Source: Haloferula luteola
GTDB taxonomy: Bacteria > Verrucomicrobiota > Verrucomicrobiia > Verrucomicrobiales > Akkermansiaceae
Length of the DNA: 64,000 bases
NCBI RefSeq assembly: GCF_014201715.1
Contig: NZ_JACHFD010000003.1
Span: 186,001 to 250,000 of the forward strand
Direction of reading: 5' to 3'
Positions 31,949 through 41,992 of the stretch are shown in pieces. The number at the start of each line of letters is the position of its first letter. The first letter of the stretch is position 1. Made by a program: the position numbers and the translations under genes. Under the pieces are notes generated by a model. The model was not told the origin of the DNA and did not search any database. It saw only the letters and a list, made by a program, of their open reading frames with translations.

Positions 31949-34279
31949 TTATGCAAGATAAGAGGTATCTTTTGATGAAATTAAAGAGGAAGGGTTGATA
32001 AAACGACCAAGGGTTTCGGCTGCCGCTTGGGCCGCATCTTCAACTGACAGTGTCCTTTGCGAGTTGGAAAGATCCAACAAATCCTCGGGAAGCAGGTCGT
32101 CATATTTTTCCTTGTGCCGGGATTTCATGATCGCTGCGAGGGCAAATGGCTCGAATCTTCGAGCGGCGACCCGGGCGAAGTGCTGGCGCAAGCTTTCTTC
32201 GTCCGTTCGGTATTGGATGCTGAGATTTCCGGCGTCGAATGCGATGCCGTCGAGTTCGGCGCAAAGTTTCAGAGCTTCCATTCCTTTAGTTCCGGTCCAA
32301 GGGAATACTAGGCATCTACCAGCCGTGCTGAGCCAAGGTTTTTCGAATAGGCCGGCTTTCGCTGCATAGATTCTAGCAGCGTCAAGGAGCTTCGCCGCGT
32401 CTTGGTGCAGGTAAGCCGGGACGTCGGAACCTGCCAGGACTCCACGCATCTGCTCGACGATTTTGCGGTGAATCGTCCCTCCCGTACCCAGGAACACGGG
32501 CTTCTTCCTCCCCTTCGCCGGAGCAACTTCCACGATCATGGAGCGACTATCGATGATCACGACCATCCATCTCCTTCCGTTGAGCAGGAGGTGCTCTCCC
32601 TCCGAAGGAACGGATTCCACCGGCAGCTTGCCCAATATGACTTGGCCATGCCGGATCGAATAATCCGCGCTGCCGGCGAAAGCTGCGTAGAAGTCTTTCC
32701 CGTGAGTAAGATCTTCGCCGTTGGGAGCAAGGATCAATTCGCCGGTTGGCATCTGTTCGATCAGCCGGTTGGTGGCGAGGGTGCGCAGGATTGCCCCAAG
32801 CTGCCGGGGGGTGACCGAGTGAAAAGCTCCGTTGGCGATCAGGGTTTCATGGATTTTCTCGGCCGTGGTGCCGCCGGTTTGGCGGAGGAGACTGAGAATC
32901 TGGTGCACCAGCGTGCTGAAATGAAACGGGTCGTTATCGAACGGCTCCAGCCACCGCTCCAGCATGAGTTCCACGAGAGCGATGGACCGCAAGAGCTGGG
33001 GACAGAAGAGTTCCTCCATCTTGGAATCCGGCCCCGGCGGAGGGTCGAGAGAGTAGAGACGCAGGATCGAGGATTCACCTTCGCGTCGGCCGGATCGGCC
33101 TAGGCGCTGGACGAGGGATGCGACGCTCCAAGGCGGGGCGAGCTGTCCGACGGAATGCACGCTTCCAATGTCGATCCCCATCTCCAGCGTGCTGGTGCAA
33201 AAAACCGACAGGGCTTCCTTGCTCTTAAGCCGGTGCTCGACGTCCTCTCGGACTTCCTTCGAAAGTGACCCATGGTGGAGGAGAAACGGATTCCGATGCC
33301 AGCGCTGTTCGTCGGCTATGTGATTGAGTTCGTCGGCCAGCATTTCCCCGAGACCGCGGCTATTGGTGAAAATAAGATTGGCATGGCTTCGGAAGACCGA
33401 AGCAAGGTCCAGTGCCAAGTTCCTCAGGGCCGTCTCATCGTTGATAGGTTCTCCGATTGGCTCCCATCGTTGAGTTCCCTCGGCGATTGCAACCAGATCC
33501 TGGCAGGCTTCCAGAGCGGTGGTGGCAAGCCGGGGGACTTGCTTAAGTTCTTCGTCGTCTTTCGTTGGGGCCGGTCTCGGACGAGGAAAGGCCCTCACAC
33601 CGATCCGGATGGATCGCGATCCTTCGTCGTCGTCGATGATTTTCACTCGTTCCGGGTGATGGTGATCGAGAAATGCCCGAGCGGAATCGAAGTCGGCAAG
33701 AGTTGCGGAAAGGCCGAGCATTCTTGGTTGATGCCCAATTACTTGTGAAATCCGAGCAATGAGACTCTTGAGGTGCACGCCGCGGACGTCGGCGACGAAT
33801 GAATGGAGTTCGTCGATGACCACGTGTTGCAATCCACCGAAGATTCTCGGCACTTGGGTCCCGTAATTGATGAAGGCTGATTCGAGGGATTCGGGAGTGA
33901 TGAGGAGAACGCCGCCCGGTGATTGGCGGAACCGCTGTTTCGCAGCGGCGGTCACGTCACCATGCCAGCGGTGGACGGGGATGTCGGCGTGTCGGCATAA
34001 ATCCTCCAAGCGCAGAAACTGGTCGTTGATGAGGGCCTTCAACGGGCCGACATACATAGCCCGGACCGAGCCTTCCGGGAGACCGGCGACGGCAGAGAGG
34101 ACAGGGAGAAACGCCGCCTCCGTCTTACCCGATGCCGTGGAGGCGGAGAGGATCAGAGGTTCGACCGAGGTGAAAAACTCATGGATGGCCCGGACCTGAA
34201 GAGGGCGGAGTTCCTTCCAGCGCATGTCCCACAGCGCTTGCTGGATTCCGGGGTGCAACCGTTCGAAGGCACTGCTCAT
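31949..34279 (-). CDS. sngC: Lhr-like DEAD/DEAH helicase of a Shango-type defence system
   Basis: 776 residues. Superfamily 2 helicase with Walker A STASGKT (47-53), motif Ia GPLKALIND, motif II DELH 156-159, motif III GLSATLADF, and the second RecA domain with FCTSTLEMGIDIGSVHSVGQLAPP and QRLGRSGRR, the Lhr signature. A winged-helix and beta-barrel region follow (residues about 430-600). It is the third gene of an operon with the DUF2791 ATPase and the TerB protein, the composition of Shango. Gene letters follow operon order and are less certain than the system. Confidence 0.8.
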   Translation of the reverse strand: MSSAFERLHPGIQQALWDMRWKELRPLQVRAIHEFFTSVEPLILSASTASGKTEAAFLPVLSAVAGLPEGSVRAMYVGPLKALINDQFLRLEDLCRHADIPVHRWHGDVTAAAKQRFRQSPGGVLLITPESLESAFINYGTQVPRIFGGLQHVVIDELHSFVADVRGVHLKSLIARISQVIGHQPRMLGLSATLADFDSARAFLDHHHPERVKIIDDDEGSRSIRIGVRAFPRPRPAPTKDDEELKQVPRLATTALEACQDLVAIAEGTQRWEPIGEPINDETALRNLALDLASVFRSHANLIFTNSRGLGEMLADELNHIADEQRWHRNPFLLHHGSLSKEVREDVEHRLKSKEALSVFCTSTLEMGIDIGSVHSVGQLAPPWSVASLVQRLGRSGRREGESSILRLYSLDPPPGPDSKMEELFCPQLLRSIALVELMLERWLEPFDNDPFHFSTLVHQILSLLRQTGGTTAEKIHETLIANGAFHSVTPRQLGAILRTLATNRLIEQMPTGELILAPNGEDLTHGKDFYAAFAGSADYSIRHGQVILGKLPVESVPSEGEHLLLNGRRWMVVIIDSRSMIVEVAPAKGRKKPVFLGTGGTIHRKIVEQMRGVLAGSDVPAYLHQDAAKLLDAARIYAAKAGLFEKPWLSTAGRCLVFPWTGTKGMEALKLCAELDGIAFDAGNLSIQYRTDEESLRQHFARVAARRFEPFALAAIMKSRHKEKYDDLLPEDLLDLSNSQRTLSVEDAAQAAAETLGRFINPSSLISSKDTSYLA

Positions 34280-34294
34280 GTGGCCTTGGCGGAA

Positions 34295-35629
34295 CTAGAG
34301 CTTGAAGCTCGCGAGGTCGTCGTTTTCCTCGCTGGTATTCTCCGGATTGAGGGCAATCTCCTCCTCGGCGGACATTGGGGCGGAGGGTTTACTCAGGATT
34401 CCATCTAGACCCAGAATGTCGCTCCAGGACTTGCCGGGGTTCTGCTCGATCAGGTTCAGGAGCCCGACGAACGACCGGATGACATCTCGGGGTGTACGGA
34501 AGAAATCGGCTCCGAGGGTATCGTTCGCTTTGTGCAGCAAGGCTGCGATGCCTTCGTCCGGGACAAGTCGGGCGGAGTGGTCGCCACTGGCATGGACAAC
34601 CGAAATATTCCGCAGGAGAACGAACAGGTCTTCCGGCGAAAGTGCTTGGAGGCGGACGACCGGCCCGGAGAGGTCCACAAGCCCGGCAGTAGCCAGTTGG
34701 TTCTCAGTAAGGCGGGAGCGAAGGGCTTCGTAGGAGAAGAGCCCGCGGCGTCGATCTTCCAAACTCTCGTCGGTTCCCGCGAATACGAAGCCGACACCTT
34801 GGGCGCTGCCCTGCACGGCATCGTTGAGAATCGTGAGGATCGCTTCAAAGTTGGCAATCCGTGACCGGGAACTGGGGAGGCGATGGCTGAGCACCACCAG
34901 TTCGTCGAATAGTACAAGCATACCGTCGAACCCCGCCTTGCGGCAAAATCCGCCCATCAGTTTGAGGCTGTCGTAAAAACTGTCGTCGTCAATGATCCGT
35001 CTCACCCCGAGATCCTGTCTCGCCTCGGTCCTGGTCTGATACTCGCCCCTCAACCAGCGGAGTGCCGCTGCCTTTTCCGCTTCATTTCCGTTCACGGTAC
35101 CGCGGTAGTAGGCGCGCAGGACTTCGGCGAACTCGAAGCCGCCAACATAGTCCTGCAGGTCACGGAGATCCTCGGTGATTCTGGCTTCCACATCCGTAGT
35201 GTCGCCACCGGCTCCGACGATCTCCTGTTGGAGCCCGCTGATCCATTTCGTGCACACCGATGCGAGTGCCGCTCCTTCCGGTTTCGCCCTCGTGGTCATG
35301 TTGCGCATCAGTTCCGAATAAAGGGCGCGGGACTCTCCTCCCGTCGCCTGCAGCCTGCGCTCCATCGTGAAGTCCGCCTGAACGATCACGAGGTTCTGCT
35401 GGAGAGCTACGTGGCGAACGAGGTTGAGGAAAAAACTTTTCCCGCTTCCGAATCTTCCGACCACCAGCCGGAACGATGATCCGCCGTCACGAATGCGGGA
35501 AATATCCTGAAGAAGAGCTTCCGTCTCGGCTCTCCGGCCAACCTGAATTAGATGAAGTCCTTGTCGGGGCACCAGACCGGCCTGAAGGGATTGGAGAACG
35601 GAGTCCCGTTCACGTCGCTTGATCTGCAT
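34295..35629 (-). CDS. sngB: DUF2791 (BrxD-like) ATPase of a Shango-type defence system
   Basis: 444 residues. P-loop ATPase with Walker A GRFGSGKS (58-65), Walker B region MLVLFDELVVLSHRL (about 236-250) and a sensor segment FVFAGTDESLED, as in DUF2791/BrxD proteins of BREX types 2, 5 and 6. An acidic tail ends the protein. It overlaps neither neighbour, with 6-bp and 15-bp gaps, a tight operon. Likely works with the helicase on DNA; mechanism is not known to me. Confidence 0.8.
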   Translation of the reverse strand: MQIKRRERDSVLQSLQAGLVPRQGLHLIQVGRRAETEALLQDISRIRDGGSSFRLVVGRFGSGKSFFLNLVRHVALQQNLVIVQADFTMERRLQATGGESRALYSELMRNMTTRAKPEGAALASVCTKWISGLQQEIVGAGGDTTDVEARITEDLRDLQDYVGGFEFAEVLRAYYRGTVNGNEAEKAAALRWLRGEYQTRTEARQDLGVRRIIDDDSFYDSLKLMGGFCRKAGFDGMLVLFDELVVLSHRLPSSRSRIANFEAILTILNDAVQGSAQGVGFVFAGTDESLEDRRRGLFSYEALRSRLTENQLATAGLVDLSGPVVRLQALSPEDLFVLLRNISVVHASGDHSARLVPDEGIAALLHKANDTLGADFFRTPRDVIRSFVGLLNLIEQNPGKSWSDILGLDGILSKPSAPMSAEEEIALNPENTSEENDDLASFKL

Positions 35630-35635
35630 GGTGGT

Positions 35636-38600
35636 TCAGTGGGTGGGAAGGAGTTCGCTCTGAAAGTTGGTTTGACCGTCGTCGGTGATTTCAATCAGGA
35701 AATCACCAAGGGCTTCGTCTGACCAGGCATTGATTCCGTCAACGAGGTCATCGGCCATCAAGTAATGCCGTCCAGCAATGGCTGCGATGTCGATTGTCTG
35801 ACGATCGGAAATCGCGATGATTTCCAGAAGCGCGGGGTGATATCTAGATTCCAGCGATTCCATCCATTCGGGAATCATCGCATGTTGCAATTCCGGGGCT
35901 TCGACAGCGACGGGAACTGAATCTTCGTGCGATTCTTCCGCGAGAGCCTTCGACAGAATCGAAACAACCTCGGCGGTCTCGGCGGTAAGCGCCGCAATCC
36001 GGTTCATATCGAGCGAGAAGGAAGGAGCGATTGACTCCGTGGACTGGGGGATCGCTTCGCCCCCGGTGCGGGTTTTGCCGCGTGAGACGGTGACTGTCTG
36101 AAACGTCGAGTCTTCGGTCAGCACGTTGTCGAGGGCGTCGTCTCCAATTTGGAACGCTTTTGAGATCCTCCGGAGCAGGCGGTTCTCGTCGCTTGAAAGC
36201 ACCCCGTCGGAGCAGGCGATTTGAACGAGGAGTTTGAACACGATCATCCGCTCTCCTTGATGAACAGACTTCGCAATCCGTTGGAGCTGCTTGCTGGCTA
36301 CGTTGGTATCGCGGGTGAGCGCAGCCTCGGTTGCCCGAATCTGGATGCGCCCATATTCATCGCTGATCCCGGAGGCCCGGTGAAACACCTCCAGTTCGGT
36401 TTCATCCACCACGCCGTCCGCCGATGCGACCAATACCGCGAGGTAGAGCAATCGCAAAAGCCCCCCCAGTTCTTTGGAAGTAGTGGGAGTCTCGGCGCAC
36501 GCAGCGAGCGCCACTTCCTGATTCCAGGCGAGCGGCAGGTTCAAGATCACAGGGTGGGGTGCGATCGTATAGCCAAAGCTTTCGACAAGTGCGGCCAGAT
36601 CTTCGCTTTGCCTCTGAGTCAGGGTAGCTCGCTCGCCAATACCCAGAAGGCCGGCAAGAAGACCCACGGGTATGAAATGTATTCCGTCAAACTCCGGACA
36701 GGTTTGAAGAGTCTCGGCGAACGGATCAGTCAAGGGATGCGGGTGGTCTTTTCTGATTTCGACAGGGAGAGCCAAATGGGCTTTCAGGCGGTCCTGGTTC
36801 GAGACCGAGGCAGCGGAGGAAAGCCTGGCGACGGCTCGCGAGTAGCCGGATAGTTCCTCGATGCACTGGTTCCAGATGGAGGAAAGGGCCTTGAACTGGC
36901 TTTTGATCCCCATCACACCGGGCACCTTGAGAAGGACCGCGGCATCTGATCCACCTCCGCCTGCAGCAAAGTTACTGCAACACGGATTGAGTGAATTGTT
37001 CCCGGTCTGATAGCGAACAATTTGCTCTCTTTTCGATGTCTTGAGCACCATCCCCTCGGGGTAACGATCCTCGAACCGCTTGCGAAACATGCCCTTGAAC
37101 GCATCTCCTGTCCGTTCCGTTACGACACTACGTCGCGAGTCATCGAGATTCATCGCCACCAGATGGGCGATGGCCCAGTCGATGGGTTTGTTGGCCCTGT
37201 AATGGTTTGCGAGGGCAAGCGTAAGAGCAGTTTCGCTGGTCCGCCTTCCCTGAAGATCCAAAAGACCCTGGCAGACGTTTGCGTAGCCGGCTGGCCCCTG
37301 CGAGTAGGAGGTGAAATGGAGAAAATCCCCGAAATAGGAAGCCACGGAACGGCTTCTCCTCGTGAGTCCATAGATTCGCAGAAGCTCGTAGACCTCGAAC
37401 CACATGGCTGGATCGAAATCGCCATCGACGAGCATTCGCCGTTCGATTCCGTAGAAGAACAGGAACAGGTAGCCCGTAGGGAGGTGTTCAGGCACGGCAT
37501 CCCTACGGCCCCTGGCAAGCCAATCCAAATAGAACGCTCGCTGAGAAGGTGAGAGCGTCGAGTAGCTCGGATAATAGGGAAGGTCTTCCCTGTCCGAAGG
37601 TCGCTGGTCGACATCAGCGGTTTTGTAGATCGCGGAAGGTTCGTCGGCCCACCCGAGGCCGGTATCGCACACATATATCATACCTTGTGTTGTGCGACCT
37701 GCGATTTGGGCAGAGGTGCCGGGGAGAATCCATTGAAGGCGGCTGCCCTTGGGGGGACGGACTGACGAGGACACATCAGGAACTCCCGGTGATCTTTCGG
37801 GTGGAGCAGTAGACGGGACGGGAACCTGTCGGGGTGCTGGAGTTGCAGGACTTGGTGGTGGCTCTGGCGTGAAGGATCTACGAATAGGCTCGGGAACAGG
37901 GCTGGCCGAGATCGGCGGGGGCGAGGGAGATGGTGCGGGAGAAGCAGGAGAAATGGCCTTTTCAACGGTGGCTCCTCCGTTCTGGGCATGCGGTCGTGCG
38001 AGTTTTCCGAAGGAACGGATCGCTTCGACCAGGGAGACTCCCACACCATACTTTGAGACCTGAATGACTTCGTTCAGGCCCGAAGGGCTCTTGAAATGGA
38101 TCTCGTCGTAGAGGCAAATTGGCAACCGTGCATTGTTGGAGAAGCGCTTGTCCGGGCTGCCGTTCTTGTTCACATAACGCCAAGTGTGATCGACCACATA
38201 AGCGTCTCGGGGAGGGTTGCCGTCCTCGATGAATCGCTTCTGTTGAACCTGAACGTTGATATCGTCATAGCCGACCGCGCCAATACGTCCCCCATCGTAT
38301 ACCAGCAATCTGTCCGGGAAGAAGTAAAGGGTCTGTTTTCCAACATCAATGGCGATGGTTTCGATGTTGGTCTTCAGGAAATCCGGCGACTTTGCTCTGA
38401 TCGTCGTGTCCTTGCGGCTAACGAGGCTGGAGGCTCCAGCATGATAACGACTGTCGTGAACGCGACCTGCTGCGGAAATGTGCCAGCGCGCCGAACATTT
38501 CGCGAGGATCGAAGCGGCGCGGTGGAGGTTGCCATATGCCTGCTCCATTGCAGAATCGAAATCGTAGAGGAGAACGACCGTTTTCCGGAGAACATCGCGC

Positions 38601-39103
38601 CGGTAGGCCCAGATCACAGCGGCGATCGACAGCAGGAAGCCAGGAAAAAGCAAGATGGAGGGAAGAAATCCCATCAATATCATGAAGAGGACGATGACGC
38701 AGGCGATGATGACTCCCGGCCACCACCATATGAGCGCCTTCTTTGCATTCAGTTCCTGAAGAAGCTCAGAGGACGAGCTGTGAACCATTCGGGAAACGTC
38801 CGCCGACTCGATTTCAGTCATCCGGACAGGAGGGATCTCCGGAAGAGGGGACCCTCCACCCCCCGGCATCGGTGGTGGCGTAGAGCCCCCCACACCGGAC
38901 AGCTGATTGGCACCCTTGTGATTGCCTCCGATCGGAAGGGTCTTGCGGTAGTGGATTCCGCCAGTCCCCATGTGGACATAATTGCCGCGGGGACCAGTCC
39001 CGAGCCGAAATCCCTTGAATCCCGTTGAGACGCCGATACCGGACTTTGAAAGCTTGAATCGGAAAGGGCCAACTTTGACGCTTTTTCTGAGGTAGAAGCT
39101 CAT
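35636..39103 (-). CDS. sngA: TerB-domain protein with DUF4236 head, Shango-type defence system
   Basis: About 1155 residues from ATG 39103 (MSFYLRKSVKVGPFRFKLSK); a TTG at 39130 is an alternative. Order: DUF4236 (1-60), proline/glycine linker, two membrane helices near 125-165 (WWWPGVIIACVIVLFMILMGFLP), a beta region, a proline-rich linker (about 390-450), TerB_N (SRLQWILPGTSAQIAG... to about 700), TerB (LYLAVLVASADGVVDETELE), and a TerB_C-like end. Membrane helices suggest the complex sits at the envelope. An IS30 remnant starts about 60 bp upstream. Confidence 0.8.
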   Translation of the reverse strand: MSFYLRKSVKVGPFRFKLSKSGIGVSTGFKGFRLGTGPRGNYVHMGTGGIHYRKTLPIGGNHKGANQLSGVGGSTPPPMPGGGGSPLPEIPPVRMTEIESADVSRMVHSSSSELLQELNAKKALIWWWPGVIIACVIVLFMILMGFLPSILLFPGFLLSIAAVIWAYRRDVLRKTVVLLYDFDSAMEQAYGNLHRAASILAKCSARWHISAAGRVHDSRYHAGASSLVSRKDTTIRAKSPDFLKTNIETIAIDVGKQTLYFFPDRLLVYDGGRIGAVGYDDINVQVQQKRFIEDGNPPRDAYVVDHTWRYVNKNGSPDKRFSNNARLPICLYDEIHFKSPSGLNEVIQVSKYGVGVSLVEAIRSFGKLARPHAQNGGATVEKAISPASPAPSPSPPPISASPVPEPIRRSFTPEPPPSPATPAPRQVPVPSTAPPERSPGVPDVSSSVRPPKGSRLQWILPGTSAQIAGRTTQGMIYVCDTGLGWADEPSAIYKTADVDQRPSDREDLPYYPSYSTLSPSQRAFYLDWLARGRRDAVPEHLPTGYLFLFFYGIERRMLVDGDFDPAMWFEVYELLRIYGLTRRSRSVASYFGDFLHFTSYSQGPAGYANVCQGLLDLQGRRTSETALTLALANHYRANKPIDWAIAHLVAMNLDDSRRSVVTERTGDAFKGMFRKRFEDRYPEGMVLKTSKREQIVRYQTGNNSLNPCCSNFAAGGGGSDAAVLLKVPGVMGIKSQFKALSSIWNQCIEELSGYSRAVARLSSAASVSNQDRLKAHLALPVEIRKDHPHPLTDPFAETLQTCPEFDGIHFIPVGLLAGLLGIGERATLTQRQSEDLAALVESFGYTIAPHPVILNLPLAWNQEVALAACAETPTTSKELGGLLRLLYLAVLVASADGVVDETELEVFHRASGISDEYGRIQIRATEAALTRDTNVASKQLQRIAKSVHQGERMIVFKLLVQIACSDGVLSSDENRLLRRISKAFQIGDDALDNVLTEDSTFQTVTVSRGKTRTGGEAIPQSTESIAPSFSLDMNRIAALTAETAEVVSILSKALAEESHEDSVPVAVEAPELQHAMIPEWMESLESRYHPALLEIIAISDRQTIDIAAIAGRHYLMADDLVDGINAWSDEALGDFLIEITDDGQTNFQSELLPTH

Positions 39104-39164
39104 GCTGGAGAAGAGGCTCCTATTCTGCAAAGTGAGATGTTCTCCCGCAATCTTAAGTTACGCG

Positions 39165-39515
39165 ATCCCGTGCATCCTGACGCTGGTGGAGCGCAAGACT
39201 GGGTATCTTCAAATTGCCAAGGTAAGGGCGCGCACCAAAGAAGAGGTCTTTAAGGCAATGATGCTGCTGACCCACCGCCATCGCCGATGCTACTTGACGA
39301 TCACTGCGGACAACGGGTGCGAATTTCATGGCAATCGAGAAATCGAAGAGTAGCTCTCGATGCACTTCTACTTTGCGACCCCGCATCATTCATGGGAACG
39401 CGGGACTAACGAAAACACAAACGGCCTCATTCGCCAATGGTGTGAGCGACGATGTAAAGGAACTCGAAGATGAAGTGGTCCCACCAACAGAGCCAAAGAG
39501 TTTGGTAGGACCGTA
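39165..39515 (+). pseudogene. IS30-family transposase remnant
   Basis: The frame reads LTLVERKTGYLQIAKVRART...LTITADNGCEFHGNREIEE, then an in-frame TAG (39351-39353), then [27 protein letters not shown], the integrase-core end of IS30 transposases; a last part (VKELEDEV) lies in another frame. The N-terminal half is missing. It abuts the sngA promoter region. The following 39516-39761 shows nothing I can name; it probably contains the island's right edge. Confidence 0.8.
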
Positions 39516-39761
39516 TCACCCACAACTGGCTCCGCCACGATGTCCCCTTCTCCCGCGCGGCTCGCTTTCCGCGCATGCGTCCGCCACGACAACGACCGCA
39601 GGCACGATCAGGCCCTAAGATACAATTACCCAAGCCATCCTCCCAAATACAATTACGCTGTACCACCCAAATACGCTGGACCACCGCCGCCCGAATCAGC
39701 ACCACGGCTGTCCCCTTCACCAAGGTTCCTTGCGGTTGCAGGAAGATAACCTAACGAACTC

Positions 39762-41078
39762 CTAGAATCCACGCCTTACTCCCACTCCCACGAGATGTGC
39801 GGAGATGTCGATTTTGCTAAAATCATACTCGCCTGCCCGATAGCGGCTTTTCCCGACTTTGGAGGCATCGCCGAATTGATACTCGTAGCTGACGTCCCAG
39901 TTCCATTCACCTTTTTTCCAGCCGAGCCCGAGAGCCAGAGCATGCTCTTGGAGAGAGGCATTGAGAGGTGTGGCCCAGGCATCTTCCACCACTGGTTCTC
40001 CATATCTCCAGCCTGCCCGAAGGGACAGGTTTTCCTGCAGCTTCCATTCGGTCCCCACGGCCACCACCCAGGCATTCTTCCAACGGATCGGCACCCGGTC
40101 TCTCACGGTGGCACCGATGGCGCCATTGACGACCGCATTGCTTCCATTTGCCAAGGTGACTTCAAGGTCGTCGAAAGCACGCTTCCATCCCATCCAGTCC
40201 GCCCAAGCCCCGACTTTCCACCGATCCCCGATTTCCCAAGAGAAGCCACCGCCAGCGACCTGAGGGAGCGCGTGGGAGGTGCGAACATCATAGGTCGCAT
40301 AGCTAGGGGCGCCGCCCAGTCCCAGAGGGGGCAACTGAGCGCTGAAGTCGACCTCTCCCCGCCCGCTCAGATTCAGATTCATCTGAGGCCGATAGCGAAT
40401 CCCGAGGGTAAGATCGTCCACGGGTTTCCAGGAGACACCCAATTCGGTCATGGCTTCCCAGCCTTCGGTATCGAAATCCAGATCGACCTTCGCCCCTGCG
40501 AGGGCGGGATTGGACTGGAAGATGAATGGGGCATCGAAGTCCACCCGGCTGTAGACCGCGCCCAGACTGGCTCCGATGGAGAAGTTCTCGATCGGCTGCC
40601 ATGCCAGACCGGCATTGACCCGCCAAGAAGAGAAGCCGCTGTCGTGGGCCATGGAGGAGCCATAGGAAATGCCTCCGATGCCTCCGGCAGCATCGGGGTA
40701 GTCCCAATCCATCACACCAATCGCCAAGGGTGCGGCGGACAGTCCCAAGGTCAAGGGGCCTTGCTGGGGTTTCCAGGCCACTGCCCACTCAGGAAATCCT
40801 CCGATGACTTCCATGGTGGAGCGGGTCCCACCTTTTCCATACACTCCACGTCCCCAGCCGCCTCGAAGGGAAAGCTCCCATTGATTTTCCGGGATCCATG
40901 CCAGAGAGGCTGGGTTGGTCTGCAAAGCCGGAAGGGCATCCTCGGAGGTTCCACCAAAAGCTCCGGCTGAGCCGGCATCTCGAGCACCAAAGCCCGATCG
41001 CAATACCCCCTGCGCTTGAAGGACGGAACACGCCCCGATCGCCATCAGTCCAACGATGATTCCCTTGATCCTGTGCAC
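39762..41078 (-). CDS. FadL/OmpP1-type outer-membrane porin
   Basis: 438 residues. Signal peptide MHRIKGIIVGLMAIGACSVLQAQ, then the FadL start pattern RSGFGARDAGSAGAFGGTSEDALPALQTNPASLAW (N-terminal plug with conserved NPA) and alternating beta-strands to a C-terminal VGVGVRRGF ending in Phe, the outer-membrane insertion signal. The family takes up hydrophobic compounds. The substrate is unknown. It marks the return to backbone sequence after the island. Confidence 0.85.
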   Translation of the reverse strand: MHRIKGIIVGLMAIGACSVLQAQGVLRSGFGARDAGSAGAFGGTSEDALPALQTNPASLAWIPENQWELSLRGGWGRGVYGKGGTRSTMEVIGGFPEWAVAWKPQQGPLTLGLSAAPLAIGVMDWDYPDAAGGIGGISYGSSMAHDSGFSSWRVNAGLAWQPIENFSIGASLGAVYSRVDFDAPFIFQSNPALAGAKVDLDFDTEGWEAMTELGVSWKPVDDLTLGIRYRPQMNLNLSGRGEVDFSAQLPPLGLGGAPSYATYDVRTSHALPQVAGGGFSWEIGDRWKVGAWADWMGWKRAFDDLEVTLANGSNAVVNGAIGATVRDRVPIRWKNAWVVAVGTEWKLQENLSLRAGWRYGEPVVEDAWATPLNASLQEHALALGLGWKKGEWNWDVSYEYQFGDASKVGKSRYRAGEYDFSKIDISAHLVGVGVRRGF

Positions 41079-41425
41079 GAACTTCCCTTCGCATCTCGCA
41101 GCGCGATTTGTCGAGCCACGGCTGCCCCGATGACCGTCGGGCGGAAGGATTGGGGGAAAACCCTTCCACCTCGACGGTGCATCGGTTCTTGGGTTGCCAA
41201 GGGATGCTGGGAATGCCGATTCCGGTGCTCAACTCCCTGAAGATCGCATTTTCCTACCATCTGCAGGGAGCAGCCAGGGAAGATAGCAGCCGGTCCAACC
41301 AGAGGGTGAAAACTGGCTGAAATCCGCGTTCCCACCTCAACCAACGCTCCTGTCTCTCGACCGGATGCAGAAAATGTTTGGCCTCGTCCGCAATCCGGGT
41401 GAGAGATTTTCCGTCGCCTGATTTC
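41079..41425. other. Long divergent leader with hairpins, no gene
   Basis: 347 bp between the divergent porin and ECF sigma genes. A hairpin with GCATC...CTTGG-gttg-CCAAG...GATGC lies at about 41179-41208. I compared it by eye with TPP, SAM and cobalamin riboswitch cores and found no match. Promoters for both genes must lie here. Confidence 0.35.
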
Positions 41426-41992
41426 ATGACCGATCCCAGCCCGGAGGAACTTCTTGATCGCATTTCGAAGGGCTGTACGGATTCGCTTTCCCAGCTCTAC
41501 GATGGGTTTAGCGCGGCCCTCTACGGTATCGCCTTGGGAATTCTGAAGAACGAAGCGGAAGCCCAGGAGGTTTTGCAGGAAGCATTCATCGCGCTGTGGG
41601 AGAAGGCCGATCGTTACGATCCGGGGCTGGGAAAAGCGTCGTCTTGGATCATCCACCTCACTCGCAATCTGGCAATCGATCGCTTGCGCAAGCGCCAGCG
41701 CCAGCATGTCGGTCAGGAGCGGTTTTTGGAGCAGCGCTCCCCTGAACCCGAGGTTGCTGAACCGAGTTCTGCCCTCATTTCCCAAGAGCGCGCTGCCCGG
41801 GTGCAAGCAGCCCTGCGCGCATTGAGTCCGGAATACCGGTCGGTTCTCGAACTCGCCTTTTTCCACGGACTCACCCAATCTGAAATCGCTGAACGTCTCC
41901 AACTCCCTCTAGGAACGGCAAAATCACGCATCCGCCGGGCCATGGAGCGCGTTCGTTTGCTGATGACCGACTCTTCGACGGACTTTCCATGA
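41426..41992 (+). CDS. ECF sigma factor (SigK/ChrR-partner type)
   Basis: 188 residues from ATG 41426. Region 2 includes LYGIALGILKNEAEAQEVLQEAFIALWEKADRYDP and SSWIIHLTRNLAIDRLRKRQRQ; region 4 is RALSPEYRSVLELAFFHGLTQSEIAERLQLPLGTAKSRIRRAMERVR. It overlaps the next gene (ATGA), a ChrR-like protein, the usual sigma/anti-sigma arrangement for stress or redox response. Probably autoregulated; a promoter motif was not identified. Confidence 0.9.
   Translation: MTDPSPEELLDRISKGCTDSLSQLYDGFSAALYGIALGILKNEAEAQEVLQEAFIALWEKADRYDPGLGKASSWIIHLTRNLAIDRLRKRQRQHVGQERFLEQRSPEPEVAEPSSALISQERAARVQAALRALSPEYRSVLELAFFHGLTQSEIAERLQLPLGTAKSRIRRAMERVRLLMTDSSTDFP

Noticed and set aside
41079-41425. Cobalamin or SAM riboswitch before the porin gene
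   Set aside because: No B12 box and no SAM-I core pairing; the resemblance was limited to a GGCAACC string.
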